NCBI RefSeq assembly: GCF_026627445.1
Contig: NZ_JAPNLJ010000035.1
Location: 28,045-92,044, forward strand
Length of the DNA: 64,000 nucleotides
Direction: 5' to 3'
DNA from: Streptomyces sp. H27-H1
Lineage (GTDB): Bacteria; Actinomycetota; Actinomycetes; Streptomycetales; Streptomycetaceae
The position numbers and the translations under genes were made by a program. Shown here one piece after another: positions 31,601 to 39,952 of this stretch. The notes under the pieces are model-generated. The model worked only from the letters and a program-made list of their open reading frames with translations. It did no database searches and was not told the DNA's origin. Numbering within the stretch: the first letter of the stretch is position 1; each line of letters starts with the position of its first letter.

Positions 31601-32864
31601 CCTTGCTGATGAACTGGATCGGGCCCTCGCCCATGTTGGGCACATAGGTTTTGGCGTTGTGCTTGCCGCCCTGGATGACCTTCAGGTCGGTGTGGACGGG
31701 CCCCTTGCCGTAGGCGGCGATGAACTTCTGCACGTTCGGCAGGGTGTTCTTGTTGCTCTCGTTGGTGCCGACCTGGAAGGCCAGGTAGACGTCCGGGGCG
31801 CCCTTCTTGCCGGTCAGCGCCTTGGCGAGCAGCTCGGGGTTGTTCTCGGCCTTCTCCTTGTCGTGGCCCTTCCACAACGGGGAGTCGGGGACGATGTCGG
31901 GGCCGGAGCAGATCGCGGCCTTGAACTTCTCCGGGTACTTCAGCACGGCCTTCAGGCTGGCGAAGCCGCCGGTGGAGGAGCCCATGTAGGCCCAGCCGTC
32001 ACGGGACTTGATCGTGCGGAAGTTCGCCCGCACCAGGTCCGGGACGTCGTCGGTCAGCCAGGTGCCCATCTTGGGCTGGCCCGGGATGTCGGAGCCGTCC
32101 CAGTAGATGCCCTTGTCGTCCGGGCCGGGGTTCAGCACCGGCATGACCAGGATGAAGGGCTTGCTCTTCCCCTCGGCGTACCACTTGCTGATGCTGGCCT
32201 GGAGGCCCAGGTCGGTGCCCATCCAGTAGTTGTTCGGGTAACCGGCGCCGCCGGGCAGCGCGACCATGACCGGGAAACCGCTCTTGGCGAACTTCGGGTC
32301 GCTGTACGCCTTGGGCGCCCACACCCAGACCTTGCCCTTGAACCCGGACTTCTTGCCGTCCAGGGTGGTGACGGCGACGTGCGTGCCGTCGGGCAGGGTC
32401 ATCGAGTTCTTGAAGTCGGCCGCCGGACCGGTGGGCATCGACATCTTCGAGTGCGCCGGCGGCTTGGCGTCCGACGCCCCGCCGGTGTCGCCTCCGGCGG
32501 AGCCGCCGGGGGGCTGCTGCCCGAAGGAGACGGAGTCGCCCTTGTCGGTGAAGGGCGGTATCTCGTAGTGGCTCATCACGAGCGACGCGACGCCCGCGAG
32601 CGCGAGGACGGAGGCACCCGCGATCACCCACCGCCGGATCCGGGACGGACGGCGCGGCTCCTCGGGGAGCGGAGGGAGGGACTCCCCGCAGGACGGCGGA
32701 TACGGCTGCCCGTACGGCTCGCCGTAGGGCTGCCCGTTCTGTTGCCCGTACGGCTCCCCGTAGGGCTGCCCGTTCTGCCGGCCGTAAGGCTCGCCGTAGG
32801 GCTGCTGCTGGTAGGGCCCTGCCGACCGGTACGGCTGGTGCTGTCCGTCGGGTGAGTGCGACAT
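31578..32864 (-). CDS. Membrane-anchored esterase with Tyr/Pro/Gln-rich repeat head
   Basis: A 428-residue protein. The first 85 residues are a low-complexity cytoplasmic tail in which QPYGEPYGQQNG-type 12-residue units repeat three times (encoded by 36-bp repeats). One membrane helix follows (RRWVIAGASVLALAGVASLV), then an extracellular esterase of the antigen-85/esterase D type: FPVMVALPGGAGYPNNYW, the nucleophile GSSTGGFASLKAV, and a final histidine in QGGKHNAKTY. ATG at 32864 has GGAGAG upstream. It may act on cell-wall or outer lipids; the tail could serve for protein contacts. Confidence 0.85.
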   Translation of the reverse strand: MSHSPDGQHQPYRSAGPYQQQPYGEPYGRQNGQPYGEPYGQQNGQPYGEPYGQPYPPSCGESLPPLPEEPRRPSRIRRWVIAGASVLALAGVASLVMSHYEIPPFTDKGDSVSFGQQPPGGSAGGDTGGASDAKPPAHSKMSMPTGPAADFKNSMTLPDGTHVAVTTLDGKKSGFKGKVWVWAPKAYSDPKFAKSGFPVMVALPGGAGYPNNYWMGTDLGLQASISKWYAEGKSKPFILVMPVLNPGPDDKGIYWDGSDIPGQPKMGTWLTDDVPDLVRANFRTIKSRDGWAYMGSSTGGFASLKAVLKYPEKFKAAICSGPDIVPDSPLWKGHDKEKAENNPELLAKALTGKKGAPDVYLAFQVGTNESNKNTLPNVQKFIAAYGKGPVHTDLKVIQGGKHNAKTYVPNMGEGPIQFISKVMEGPVE

Positions 32865-33121
32865 GTGCGGTTGCTCTCCGGCTTGGTGCTGACCCTGTTG
32901 GGGCGGGGTGGGACTGCTTTCGATCGAAAGATGAGCGTACGTGCTCGCGGGTTCCGGATTTTTCCGTCTTTTGAGGTTCCGCAGAGCAGGACATTGCCCG
33001 ACGCGAAAACGGCCTGTGGAGTTCCTGTTCTGTTCGCCGAGAATCTCTGGCCCCTGTACATGCCGCTGGGTACGGTACGTCCGCGCCGCCCCAGACCACC
33101 CCCCTGCCCGGAGGTACTTCC

Positions 33122-33492
33122 GTGTTCGGCATGCCCATTTCACGGTCCCGCCGCAAGACCGCCCTCGCCACCGCCCTCGGCGTCACTGCCGCCGGCGCCG
33201 CGCTGTGGGCGGGCGTCGCCGCCGCTCAGCCCGCGCACGCGGCAGGCCCGAGCGGCACCGAGGCGCAGGGCTCGCCCTCGTCCAGACCGGGCAGGCCCTC
33301 GCCAGGTTCGCCGCCTCGCTGGGCTTCGGCGCTGCCTGGACGTTCTGGGGCGCCCGCCCCGCGCTGGCCGTCGCCGCCGCGCTACTGGCCGGGGCCGTCC
33401 TGCTCTGCGTCCGGCTGCGGCCGGCCGGCGCCGCGCTGGACGCCGGTCCGGAGGAAGGGCCGGACGCAGAGCCGGTTGCCGCAGCCCCCTGA
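33122..33492 (+). pseudogene. Chimeric remnant: signal peptide joined to MFS transporter end
   Basis: A GTG at 33122 opens a clear signal peptide (MFGMPISRSRRKTALATALG onward to AQPAHAA), but this frame soon turns into arginine/proline-rich non-protein. From about 33250 a different frame reads GLALVQTGQALARFAASLGF and TFWGARPALAVAAALLAGA, which looks like the last two helices of an MFS transporter and stops at 33492. No MFS sequence lies upstream in that frame. So the remains of two genes seem to have been joined by a deletion. It is not likely to make a functional protein. Confidence 0.6.
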
Positions 33493-33524
33493 TCCCTCCC
33501 GCAGATCCCGAAAGGCCCCCACAC

Positions 33525-34553
33525 ATGCCCCTCAAACGCCGGATCCTGATACTCGTCTGCGCCGTCGTCCTGCTCGCCGCGATCGGAGCGCTCGCCGTCG
33601 TACGGGCCTCCTCGCGCGCCGACGAGAAGAACCGGGCCCAGGCCGGCGGGCCGGTGATCGCCCCGGGCGCGGTGTCCCTCGCCCCGGGCGACGGCGGCCG
33701 GCGGATCGTGTTCCGGAACATGGCCTGGGGGCCGCACCGCGACGAGCTCGCCACCACGCCGGCCGCCGCACCCGAAGGGCCTCGTACCGCCTCCGGGGTC
33801 AGCTGCCTGCGCTTCCACTCCGCCGCCGGCACCGGGATCTGCCTCCAGGCCGACAAGGGCGCGGTGCAGGACAGCTACAAGGCCGTGGTCCTCGACGCGC
33901 GACTGAAGGAGGTCGCCGGCCGTCCGCTGGCCGGCATCCCGACCCGGGCCAGGGTCTCGCCCGGCGGCCACCTGGCCGCCTGGACGGTCTTCGTGGGCGG
34001 GGACTCGTACGCGGGCACGAACTTCTCGACCCGGACCTCGCTGCTGGACCTGCGCACCGGGAAGTACGACGCCTCCCTGGAGGACTTCGCGATCCACAAG
34101 GACGGCAAGACGTACCGCAACGCGGACGTCAACTTCTGGGGGGTCACCTTCGCCGCCGACGAGCGGACCTTCTACGCCACGCTCGCGACCGGCGGCCAGA
34201 CCTACCTGGTCCGCGGCGACCTCGCGGCGCGCACGGTCACCACGCTGCGCGAGAACCTCGAATGCCCGTCCCTGTCGCCCGACGGGACCCGGCTGGTGTT
34301 CAAGAAGCGGGTGTCCGGCCTGTCGCCGGACGCGCCGTGGCGGCTGTACGTCCTGGACCTCGCCTCGATGGCGGAGGCCCCGCTCGCCGAGGAGCGCAGC
34401 GTCGACGACCAGGTGGTGTGGACGGACGACAGGACCGTCGTCTACTCCCTGCCCGGTGACTTCGGCGCCGACCTCTACTCGCTGCCCGCCGACGGCAGCG
34501 GCGCCCCGGCCCGGTTCATGACGTCGGCCCTCGCCCCCGCCTTCCTCGGCTGA
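33525..34553 (+). CDS. Membrane-anchored beta-propeller (TolB-like) protein
   Basis: A 342-residue protein with an N-terminal anchor (MPLKRRILILVCAVVLLAAI) and an extracellular body of repeated beta blades. PSLSPDGTRLVFKKR and VSPGGHLAAWTVF are PD40/TolB-type blade signatures; two cysteines (SCLRFHS and ICLQADK) are close together. Such proteins usually serve as binding platforms. GAAAGG precedes the ATG. It follows the chimeric remnant by 32 bases and may use a promoter inherited from it. Confidence 0.7.
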   Translation: MPLKRRILILVCAVVLLAAIGALAVVRASSRADEKNRAQAGGPVIAPGAVSLAPGDGGRRIVFRNMAWGPHRDELATTPAAAPEGPRTASGVSCLRFHSAAGTGICLQADKGAVQDSYKAVVLDARLKEVAGRPLAGIPTRARVSPGGHLAAWTVFVGGDSYAGTNFSTRTSLLDLRTGKYDASLEDFAIHKDGKTYRNADVNFWGVTFAADERTFYATLATGGQTYLVRGDLAARTVTTLRENLECPSLSPDGTRLVFKKRVSGLSPDAPWRLYVLDLASMAEAPLAEERSVDDQVVWTDDRTVVYSLPGDFGADLYSLPADGSGAPARFMTSALAPAFLG

Positions 34554-34602
34554 CACCGGGAAGAGGGGGCGGGGGCCGCTCGCCGTCCGAGCGGAAGGAC
34601 CG

Positions 34603-35289
34603 TTACGCCGGGATGAGCGTTTTGCGCCGCCGCTTGCGCTGCGCGACCGCCGACATCCTGAGCTCGATGACCGACCTCACGGTCGGCCACTCCTCGTCGA
34701 GGATCGAGAAGAAGGCCGTACTGCGGACCGCGCCGTCCAGGCCCCGCGAATGGGCCCGGCGGACCCCTTCGCTGGTGAACCCGAGCCGTTCCATGGCGGC
34801 TTGGGACCGGCCGTTGCGGGCGTCCGCGCGCAGCGAGATGCGCCGGACGCCCCAGGTTTCGAAGGCGTGACGGAGCATGAGCAGCTTCGCCTCGGTGTTG
34901 ATGCCGGTGCCCTGGGCCCCGGGGGACAGCCAGGTATTGCCGATCTCGGCGGCATCGGGGATCGCCGTCGCCGGATCGCCGAACGGGACGCCGGGCACGG
35001 CGGGCCACACCAGCGGCCCCTGCCAGTAGTCCAGTTCCAGGAAACGGGTCGAACCGACCACCCGCCCATCGGTGGCTCTGACCACCGCGAACGGGAGCGA
35101 CCGACCCGCCGCCTGATCGGCGAGGGCACGTTCGATGTACTCGTGGGACGCCTGCACGCCGTGGGGTACGGGGGTGAAGGCGTAAGTCGTACGATCCTCG
35201 GCCCCGGCACGGGCCAGGGCCTCGGTGTGGTGGGGGGCGAGGGGCTCAAGCCGCACGCTGCGGCCGGCGAGGAGTACGGGTACGGGCAC
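34603..35289 (-). CDS. GNAT-family N-acetyltransferase (RimJ/RimL-like)
   Basis: A 228-residue acetyltransferase of the RimJ/RimL type. SVRLEPLAPHHTEALARA starts the fold, GNTWLSPGAQGTGINTEAK carries the CoA loop and the end ISLRADARNGRSQAAMERLG is typical. GTG at 35289 with GAAGG upstream gives the family's usual N-terminus; a longer ATG start at 35364 would add an odd tail. The stretch ends with a basic tail (RKRRRKTLIPA). Targets may be a protein N-terminus or a small amine. Confidence 0.85.
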   Translation of the reverse strand: MPVPVLLAGRSVRLEPLAPHHTEALARAGAEDRTTYAFTPVPHGVQASHEYIERALADQAAGRSLPFAVVRATDGRVVGSTRFLELDYWQGPLVWPAVPGVPFGDPATAIPDAAEIGNTWLSPGAQGTGINTEAKLLMLRHAFETWGVRRISLRADARNGRSQAAMERLGFTSEGVRRAHSRGLDGAVRSTAFFSILDEEWPTVRSVIELRMSAVAQRKRRRKTLIPA

Positions 35290-35429
35290 GGAGCCTTCGG
35301 TCCTTCTGGGCGGTGGGGTGGTTGCACAGTCTGCGTCCCTGACGTCGCCCCCAGTGCAAAACACGGGTGAAAGGCAACGGGCTGTCAGGTGAACGCGAGT
35401 GGCTCAATGTAGCCCCTTAGAGTCCTCCC

Positions 35430-36236
35430 ATGAACCCCCTGAATGGCAATGGCGCGACACTCTTTTTCGAGGACTCGGGGCCGCGTGGCGGCGCCCCCGT
35501 AATCCTGATCCACGGGCATCCGTTCAACCACTCGATGTGGCATCCCCAGACGGCCGCATTGACCACGGCCGGCTATCGCGTGATCACCCCTGACCTGCGG
35601 GGATACGGGCAAAGCCCGGTTCTGCCGGGCACAACGCTGCTTGCGGACTTCGCCGACGACATCGCTGCTCTGCTCGACCGTCTGGGCATCGAACAAGCGG
35701 TCGTCGGCGGTGTGTCCATGGGAGGACAGATCGCCATGGAGATGCGCTTGCGCCACCCGGGTCGGGTGCGGGCCCTCGTCCTCTCCGACACTTCCGCTCC
35801 GGCGGAAACCCAGGAGGGTAAAACCTTCCGCCGAAACCTTGCCGAGCGGCTCCTCGAAGAGGGGATGAAGCCCTATACCGACGAGGTCATCGACAAGATG
35901 CTGGCGCCGTACAACGTGACGGGAATGCCGCAGGCGGCGGCCGAGGTCACCGCGATGATGTACGCGACCGCCCCCGAGGGGGCGGCCGCCGCACTGCGCG
36001 GGCGGGCCGAACGGCCCGACTACGCGCCGGTGCTCGCGGCGCTGCCGGCCGAGGTGCCCTGCCTGATCGTGGTCGGCCGGGACGATGTCTACACCCCGGT
36101 CGCCGAGGCCGAGTCCCTGCACGCGCTGGTCCCGCACTCGGTGCTCACCGTGGTCGAGCGGGCCGGTCACCTGCCGGGCGTGGAGCAGCCGGAGGCCTTC
36201 AACCGGGCACTGCTGGAGTTCCTCGCGGGAATCTGA
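35430..36236 (+). CDS. Alpha/beta hydrolase
   Basis: A 268-residue single-domain hydrolase. HGHPFNHSMW is the oxyanion region, LRGYGQS the next strand turn, GVSMGGQ the nucleophile elbow, VVGRDDVYTP the acid and ERAGHLPGVEQP the catalytic histidine. It resembles lactonases and haloperoxidase-like esterases. Its first half has slightly lower G+C than its neighbours. It is a lone gene; a two-way terminator separates it from the convergent GntR gene. Confidence 0.88.
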   Translation: MNPLNGNGATLFFEDSGPRGGAPVILIHGHPFNHSMWHPQTAALTTAGYRVITPDLRGYGQSPVLPGTTLLADFADDIAALLDRLGIEQAVVGGVSMGGQIAMEMRLRHPGRVRALVLSDTSAPAETQEGKTFRRNLAERLLEEGMKPYTDEVIDKMLAPYNVTGMPQAAAEVTAMMYATAPEGAAAALRGRAERPDYAPVLAALPAEVPCLIVVGRDDVYTPVAEAESLHALVPHSVLTVVERAGHLPGVEQPEAFNRALLEFLAGI

Positions 36237-36259
36237 CGGCCGCGCGCGGCCCCCGACGC

Positions 36260-36294
36260 GCCCCGGACGGGCAAAGGACTGCCCGGGCCGGGGC
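36260..36294. terminator. Terminator between convergent hydrolase and GntR genes
   Basis: GCCCCGG (36260-36266) and GGGCA (36269-36273) pair with TGCCC (36280-36284) and CCGGGGC (36288-36294); a T run follows on the plus strand. Confidence 0.75.
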
Positions 36295-36348
36295 TTTCGG
36301 CTGTCCGGCGGGTGCCGAACGGGGCTACCGCGCGCCGGACGGGCGGTG

Positions 36349-37125
36349 TCAGTCTGTCTGCAGGGTGGTGCGCAGCCGGTAGCGGTCGCCGCTGTACTCC
36401 ACCGTGGACAGCAGCAGCGGCCGCTGGTCCTTGGTGTACACCGTCTGGTCGAGTACGAGTACGGGCGCGCCCTCGGCGATGCCCAGGTGTCCGGCGAGCT
36501 CCCCGTCGGCGTTGCGCGCCTCGATGGTCGCCTCGGCGCGGTCGGGCTCGACGCCCCAGCGGTGCAGTTCCTCGAAGAGGGAGGTCTCGCGGAAGTCGGT
36601 GCGGGCGAGGTCGGGCGCGAGTTCGGCGACGACCAGGGTCCGGTCGACGGCGATCCGGACGTCGTTGAGCAGACGGACCCGCTCCAGGCGGAGCAGCGGG
36701 GTGCCGGCGGGCACGTCGAGGCGGTCGGCGTCGTCCAGGGAAGCGGTGACGGTGTCGTGGCGCAGGACCACCGAGCTGGCGCGCATGTGCTTGCGGCGCG
36801 CGGTGGCGGTGAAGGACTCCAGGTCCTTGGGCCACTCGCGGGCCGGCGTGGGCGCCACGGGCGCCGCGACGAACCAGCCGCGTCCGTGGGACGCGGTGAC
36901 CAGGCCCTGTTCGACGAGGTGGGCGAGCGCGCGGCGCAGGGTGACGCGGGAGACGTCCAGCCGGGTGCACAGCTCGCGCTCGGGCGGCAGCTTGCTGCCC
37001 TCGGACAGGCCGCGGTGGGCGATCTCCTCGCGGATCCGGTCCGCGGCCTGGGCCCACAGGGGGTCCGCGGCGCGGGCGGTCGAGGTGATCGAGGAGGCGG
37101 CGGCGAGGGCGGCGTCGTCGGTCAT
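36349..37125 (-). CDS. GntR/HutC-family transcriptional regulator
   Basis: A 258-residue GntR regulator of the HutC subfamily. The winged HTH (about 20-85: KLPPERELCTRLDVSRVTLR and GLVTASHGRGWFVA) is followed by a UTRA sugar-sensing domain (LRLERVRLLNDVRIAVDRTL to the end). It is divergent from a PTS EIIC-SIS operon and so is its likely controller, probably sensing a sugar phosphate. It is not DasR itself: the sequence differs throughout. The start is uncertain (ATG at 37125 or 37137). Phased ACCAC repeats in the gap may be its sites. Confidence 0.88.
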   Translation of the reverse strand: MTDDAALAAASSITSTARAADPLWAQAADRIREEIAHRGLSEGSKLPPERELCTRLDVSRVTLRRALAHLVEQGLVTASHGRGWFVAAPVAPTPAREWPKDLESFTATARRKHMRASSVVLRHDTVTASLDDADRLDVPAGTPLLRLERVRLLNDVRIAVDRTLVVAELAPDLARTDFRETSLFEELHRWGVEPDRAEATIEARNADGELAGHLGIAEGAPVLVLDQTVYTKDQRPLLLSTVEYSGDRYRLRTTLQTD

Positions 37126-37137
37126 GGATCGAACCAT

Positions 37138-37251
37138 ACCACTTGCTACCACTTCATCCGGCTTCAGGCCTGGCGGGGTTGGGACCTAAGCCCTCATCTT
37201 GATATTTTCTGTAAGACCACGGAAGACCACCGTTGACCAATTCAAAACCAC
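37138..37251. promoter_or_regulatory. Two clusters of helically phased ACCAC repeats
   Basis: ACCAC begins at 37138 and 37148 near the gntR start, and ACCAC or ACCAA at 37216, 37226, 37236 and 37247 before the EIIC gene. Spacing is 10, then 10, 10 and 11 bases, one DNA turn each. Direct repeats on one face of the helix suggest a regulator bound side by side on both promoters. Confidence 0.5.
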
Positions 37252-37301
37252 TGGCTACCTTCGAGTCGTCCCCACCACCCCGCTCGACGAGGAGTCCCGA
37301 G

Positions 37302-38558
37302 ATGAGTACGGCCACTGTTCCGGCCACCGCGCCGGCTGCCGGAAAGAGGCCGGGCCGGATCATGCCGGTCATGCAGCGGATCGGCCGCAGCCTGATGCTG
37401 CCCGTGGCCACGCTGCCGGCCGCGGCCCTGCTGACCCGCCTCGGCGGCCACGACCTGCTGGGCCGCGAGAACTTCCCGGTGCTCGTGCAGAAGCTCGCGA
37501 TGGTGCTGTCGGCGGCCGGAGACACCGTCTTCGCCAACCTGCCGCTGCTCTTCGCGGTCGGTGTGGCCATCGGCTTCGCCAAGAAGTCCGACGGCTCCAC
37601 CGCACTGGCGGCCGTGGTCGGCTACCTGGTCTTCAAGGCCGTACTCGCCAGCCCGGCCTTCCCCAAGGGCGTGGACGGCGAACCCCTCGACGCCAAGGTC
37701 CTCGGCGGCATCGTGATGGGCCTGGTCGCCGCCCTCCTCTACCAGCGCTTCAGCCGTACCAAACTGCCCGAGTGGCTCGGCTTCTTCGGCGGCCGCAGAC
37801 TGGTGCCCATCCTCAGCGCCTTCGCGGGCGTCGGCATCGGAGTGGTATTCGGAGTGGTCTGGCCCACGGTCGGCAGCTGGTTCTTCCACTTCGGCGAGTG
37901 GCTGGTCGGCACCGGCGCCTGGGGCGCGGGCCTCTTCGGCCTCGTCGTCCGGGCCCTCATCCCCATCGGGATGCACCACTTCTTCTCGGTCTTCCCCTGG
38001 TTCGAGGCGGGCAGCTTCGTCAACCCGGCCACCGGCACCGAGGTGCACGGGGACATCGCCCGCTTCCTCGCCGGAGACCCGACCGCGGGCCAGTTCATGA
38101 CCGGCGGCTTCCCGATCTACATGTTCGCGCTCCCGGCGGCCGCCATGGCCATCGCGCACACCGCCCGCCCCGAGAACCGCGTCATGGTCAAGGGCATGAT
38201 GATCTCCGTCGCCCTGACCTCCTTCGTCACCGGCGTGACCGAGCCCATCGAGTTCGCCTTCATGTTCGTGGCCCCGGTGCTCTACGCGATCCACGCCTTC
38301 CTCTTCGGCGTCTCGATGGCCGTCTGCTACGCCCTCGGCATCCGTGACGGCTTCGGCTTCTCCTCCGGCGCCATCGACTACGTCGTGAACTACGGCATCG
38401 CCACCAAGCCCTGGATGCTCATCCCGATCGGCCTGGCCTTCGCCGCCCTCTACTACGTGCTCTTCCGCTGGGCGATCGTGAGGTTCGACCTCCCGACCCC
38501 GGGCCGCGAACGCGACGAGGAGTCCCAGCCGGCCGCCAGGGCCGACGCCTCCGCCTGA
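37302..38558 (+). CDS. PTS sugar transporter EIIC (N-acetylglucosamine/glucose type)
   Basis: A 418-residue membrane permease subunit of the sugar phosphotransferase system, closest to NagE/GlcNAc-class EIIC. Landmarks: IGRSLMLPVATLPAAALL, GYLVFKAVLA, LIPIGMHHFFSVFPWFEAG and SFVTGVTEPIEFAFMFVAP, the last being the sugar-binding region. It ends in a short hydrophilic tail and has no EIIB domain, so it depends on an EIIB made elsewhere. AGGAG precedes the ATG. It lies before a SIS-domain gene, probably one operon under the divergent GntR. Confidence 0.9.
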   Translation: MSTATVPATAPAAGKRPGRIMPVMQRIGRSLMLPVATLPAAALLTRLGGHDLLGRENFPVLVQKLAMVLSAAGDTVFANLPLLFAVGVAIGFAKKSDGSTALAAVVGYLVFKAVLASPAFPKGVDGEPLDAKVLGGIVMGLVAALLYQRFSRTKLPEWLGFFGGRRLVPILSAFAGVGIGVVFGVVWPTVGSWFFHFGEWLVGTGAWGAGLFGLVVRALIPIGMHHFFSVFPWFEAGSFVNPATGTEVHGDIARFLAGDPTAGQFMTGGFPIYMFALPAAAMAIAHTARPENRVMVKGMMISVALTSFVTGVTEPIEFAFMFVAPVLYAIHAFLFGVSMAVCYALGIRDGFGFSSGAIDYVVNYGIATKPWMLIPIGLAFAALYYVLFRWAIVRFDLPTPGRERDEESQPAARADASA

Positions 38559-38715
38559 CCCCGCGCCGAGCGCCGGCCGCTTCCGGGCCGACGGCCCCGC
38601 CGCCCCGCGCGGACGGCCCCGCGCCGATCGTCCCGCCCCGCCCGAATGCCCCGCCCCCGGCCCGCCGTACCGGCGGGGGCGCCGCGACCCCACACACCTC
38701 CCAAGGACCCCCACC

Positions 38716-39768
38716 ATGTCCGGATCCCGCATCACGTTCCTCGAAGGCCAGGCCGGCCAGGGCGCAGCCCTCGCCCGGATCGCCGACCGCGTCCGCACCC
38801 AGCTCGCCTCCCCGGATCTCGCCGGGCTACGGGCCTCCGAGCGCCCCCTCTTCACCGGCATCGGAGCCTCGTACGCCGCCCTCGCCGTCCCCGTACAGCA
38901 GCTGCGCGAGGCGGGGATCGTCACCCAGCGCGTACTGTCCAGCGAGATCGAGACCGGCACCGCCGGCTTCGACACCGACTGCCTGATCGCCGTCTCCCAG
39001 GGCGGCCGCAGCTCCGAGACCATCGCCGCCTTCGAATGCGCCGCCCCCGGCATCACGAAGACAGCACTGCTCAACGTGGTCCCCTCGCCGCTCGGCGACC
39101 TCGCCGACCTCACCGTGGACCTCGGCAACGAGGCCGACTCGTACGCCTCGACCATCGGCTACACCGGCACCATCGTCGCCCTCGACCTCATCGCCGGGGC
39201 CGTCGCGGGCCGCGCCGGTGACCCGTGGGGCGAGATCGAGGAGCAGACCACCGCGGTCCACCACCAGGCCACCGAAATCGTGGCGGGCCTGCGGGAGCGC
39301 GGCGCCCTCTGCATCGCCTCCGACGGCGTGGCGGCCGGGGCCTCCCGGGCCTCCGCCGAAGAGGGCGCGCTGCTCCTGCGCGAGGTGGTGCGGATGACCG
39401 CGGCCGCCTCGGCGACCCGCAACTACCTGCACGGCGAGATGGAGTCGGCGGGCAACACCCTCCACCTCGTCTACGGTGACGGCCGCGAGACCGAGCTGGC
39501 CCGTTCGCTGGCGGGCGCGGGCCACCTCACGCTGCTGATCACGGCGGCGGAGGTGGAGCCGGCGGACAGCCTGTCCGTCGTCCGCCTGCCCGAGGTCGCG
39601 GACGCGGTCCGGGTGGTCCTGGAGACGGTGGTCCTGCAGGAGCTGGTCGCCCAGCTCAGCGCCGAGCGGGACGTCCCGATCGAGTCCTTCGTCTTCGCCA
39701 ACGACGACACCAAGCAGGGCGGCCTCGACATGTCCGACTTCGAGGTCGCGGACTTCACCCAGGCCTGA
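38716..39768 (+). CDS. SIS-domain sugar isomerase/deaminase-like protein
   Basis: A 350-residue protein with two SIS domains like the isomerase half of GlmS. FTGIGASYAALAVPVQQL and AVSQGGRSSETIAAFE are the first sugar-phosphate site; LHGEMESAGNTLHLVYGDG begins the second part. There is no glutamine-amidotransferase domain, so it is more likely an amino-sugar-phosphate deaminase or aldose-ketose isomerase working on what the EIIC imports. It follows the EIIC gene by 157 bases and ends at a strong terminator. Confidence 0.85.
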   Translation: MSGSRITFLEGQAGQGAALARIADRVRTQLASPDLAGLRASERPLFTGIGASYAALAVPVQQLREAGIVTQRVLSSEIETGTAGFDTDCLIAVSQGGRSSETIAAFECAAPGITKTALLNVVPSPLGDLADLTVDLGNEADSYASTIGYTGTIVALDLIAGAVAGRAGDPWGEIEEQTTAVHHQATEIVAGLRERGALCIASDGVAAGASRASAEEGALLLREVVRMTAAASATRNYLHGEMESAGNTLHLVYGDGRETELARSLAGAGHLTLLITAAEVEPADSLSVVRLPEVADAVRVVLETVVLQELVAQLSAERDVPIESFVFANDDTKQGGLDMSDFEVADFTQA

Positions 39769-39782
39769 CCCCCGGGCGCCGG

Positions 39783-39824
39783 CGCCACGACCCGCGGATC
39801 CTCCGGATCCCGCGGGTCGTGGCG
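39783..39824 (+). terminator. Terminator of the EIIC-SIS operon
   Basis: CGCCACGACCCGCGG (39783-39797) pairs with CCGCGGGTCGTGGCG (39810-39824) around 12 bases that can add an inner GGATCC-type stem; a T-rich run follows. Confidence 0.85.
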
Positions 39825-39952
39825 TTCGTTCGTGCAGGGCTCCGCCGCACGCGCCGCCGCGTCCCCGGCGCGGAGCGGCCCGGCGCCGACCTGAGATCAT
39901 CACCGGACGGACCCCCGCACGAGGGACCCCTTCACGATGGACGGAGCCCGGG

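Noticed and set aside
33493..34459. Continuation of the signal-peptide frame at 33122 through the beta-propeller gene
   Set aside because: The later part is Arg/Gly/Pro-rich and antisense-like; the anchored beta-propeller frame from 33525 is the real one.
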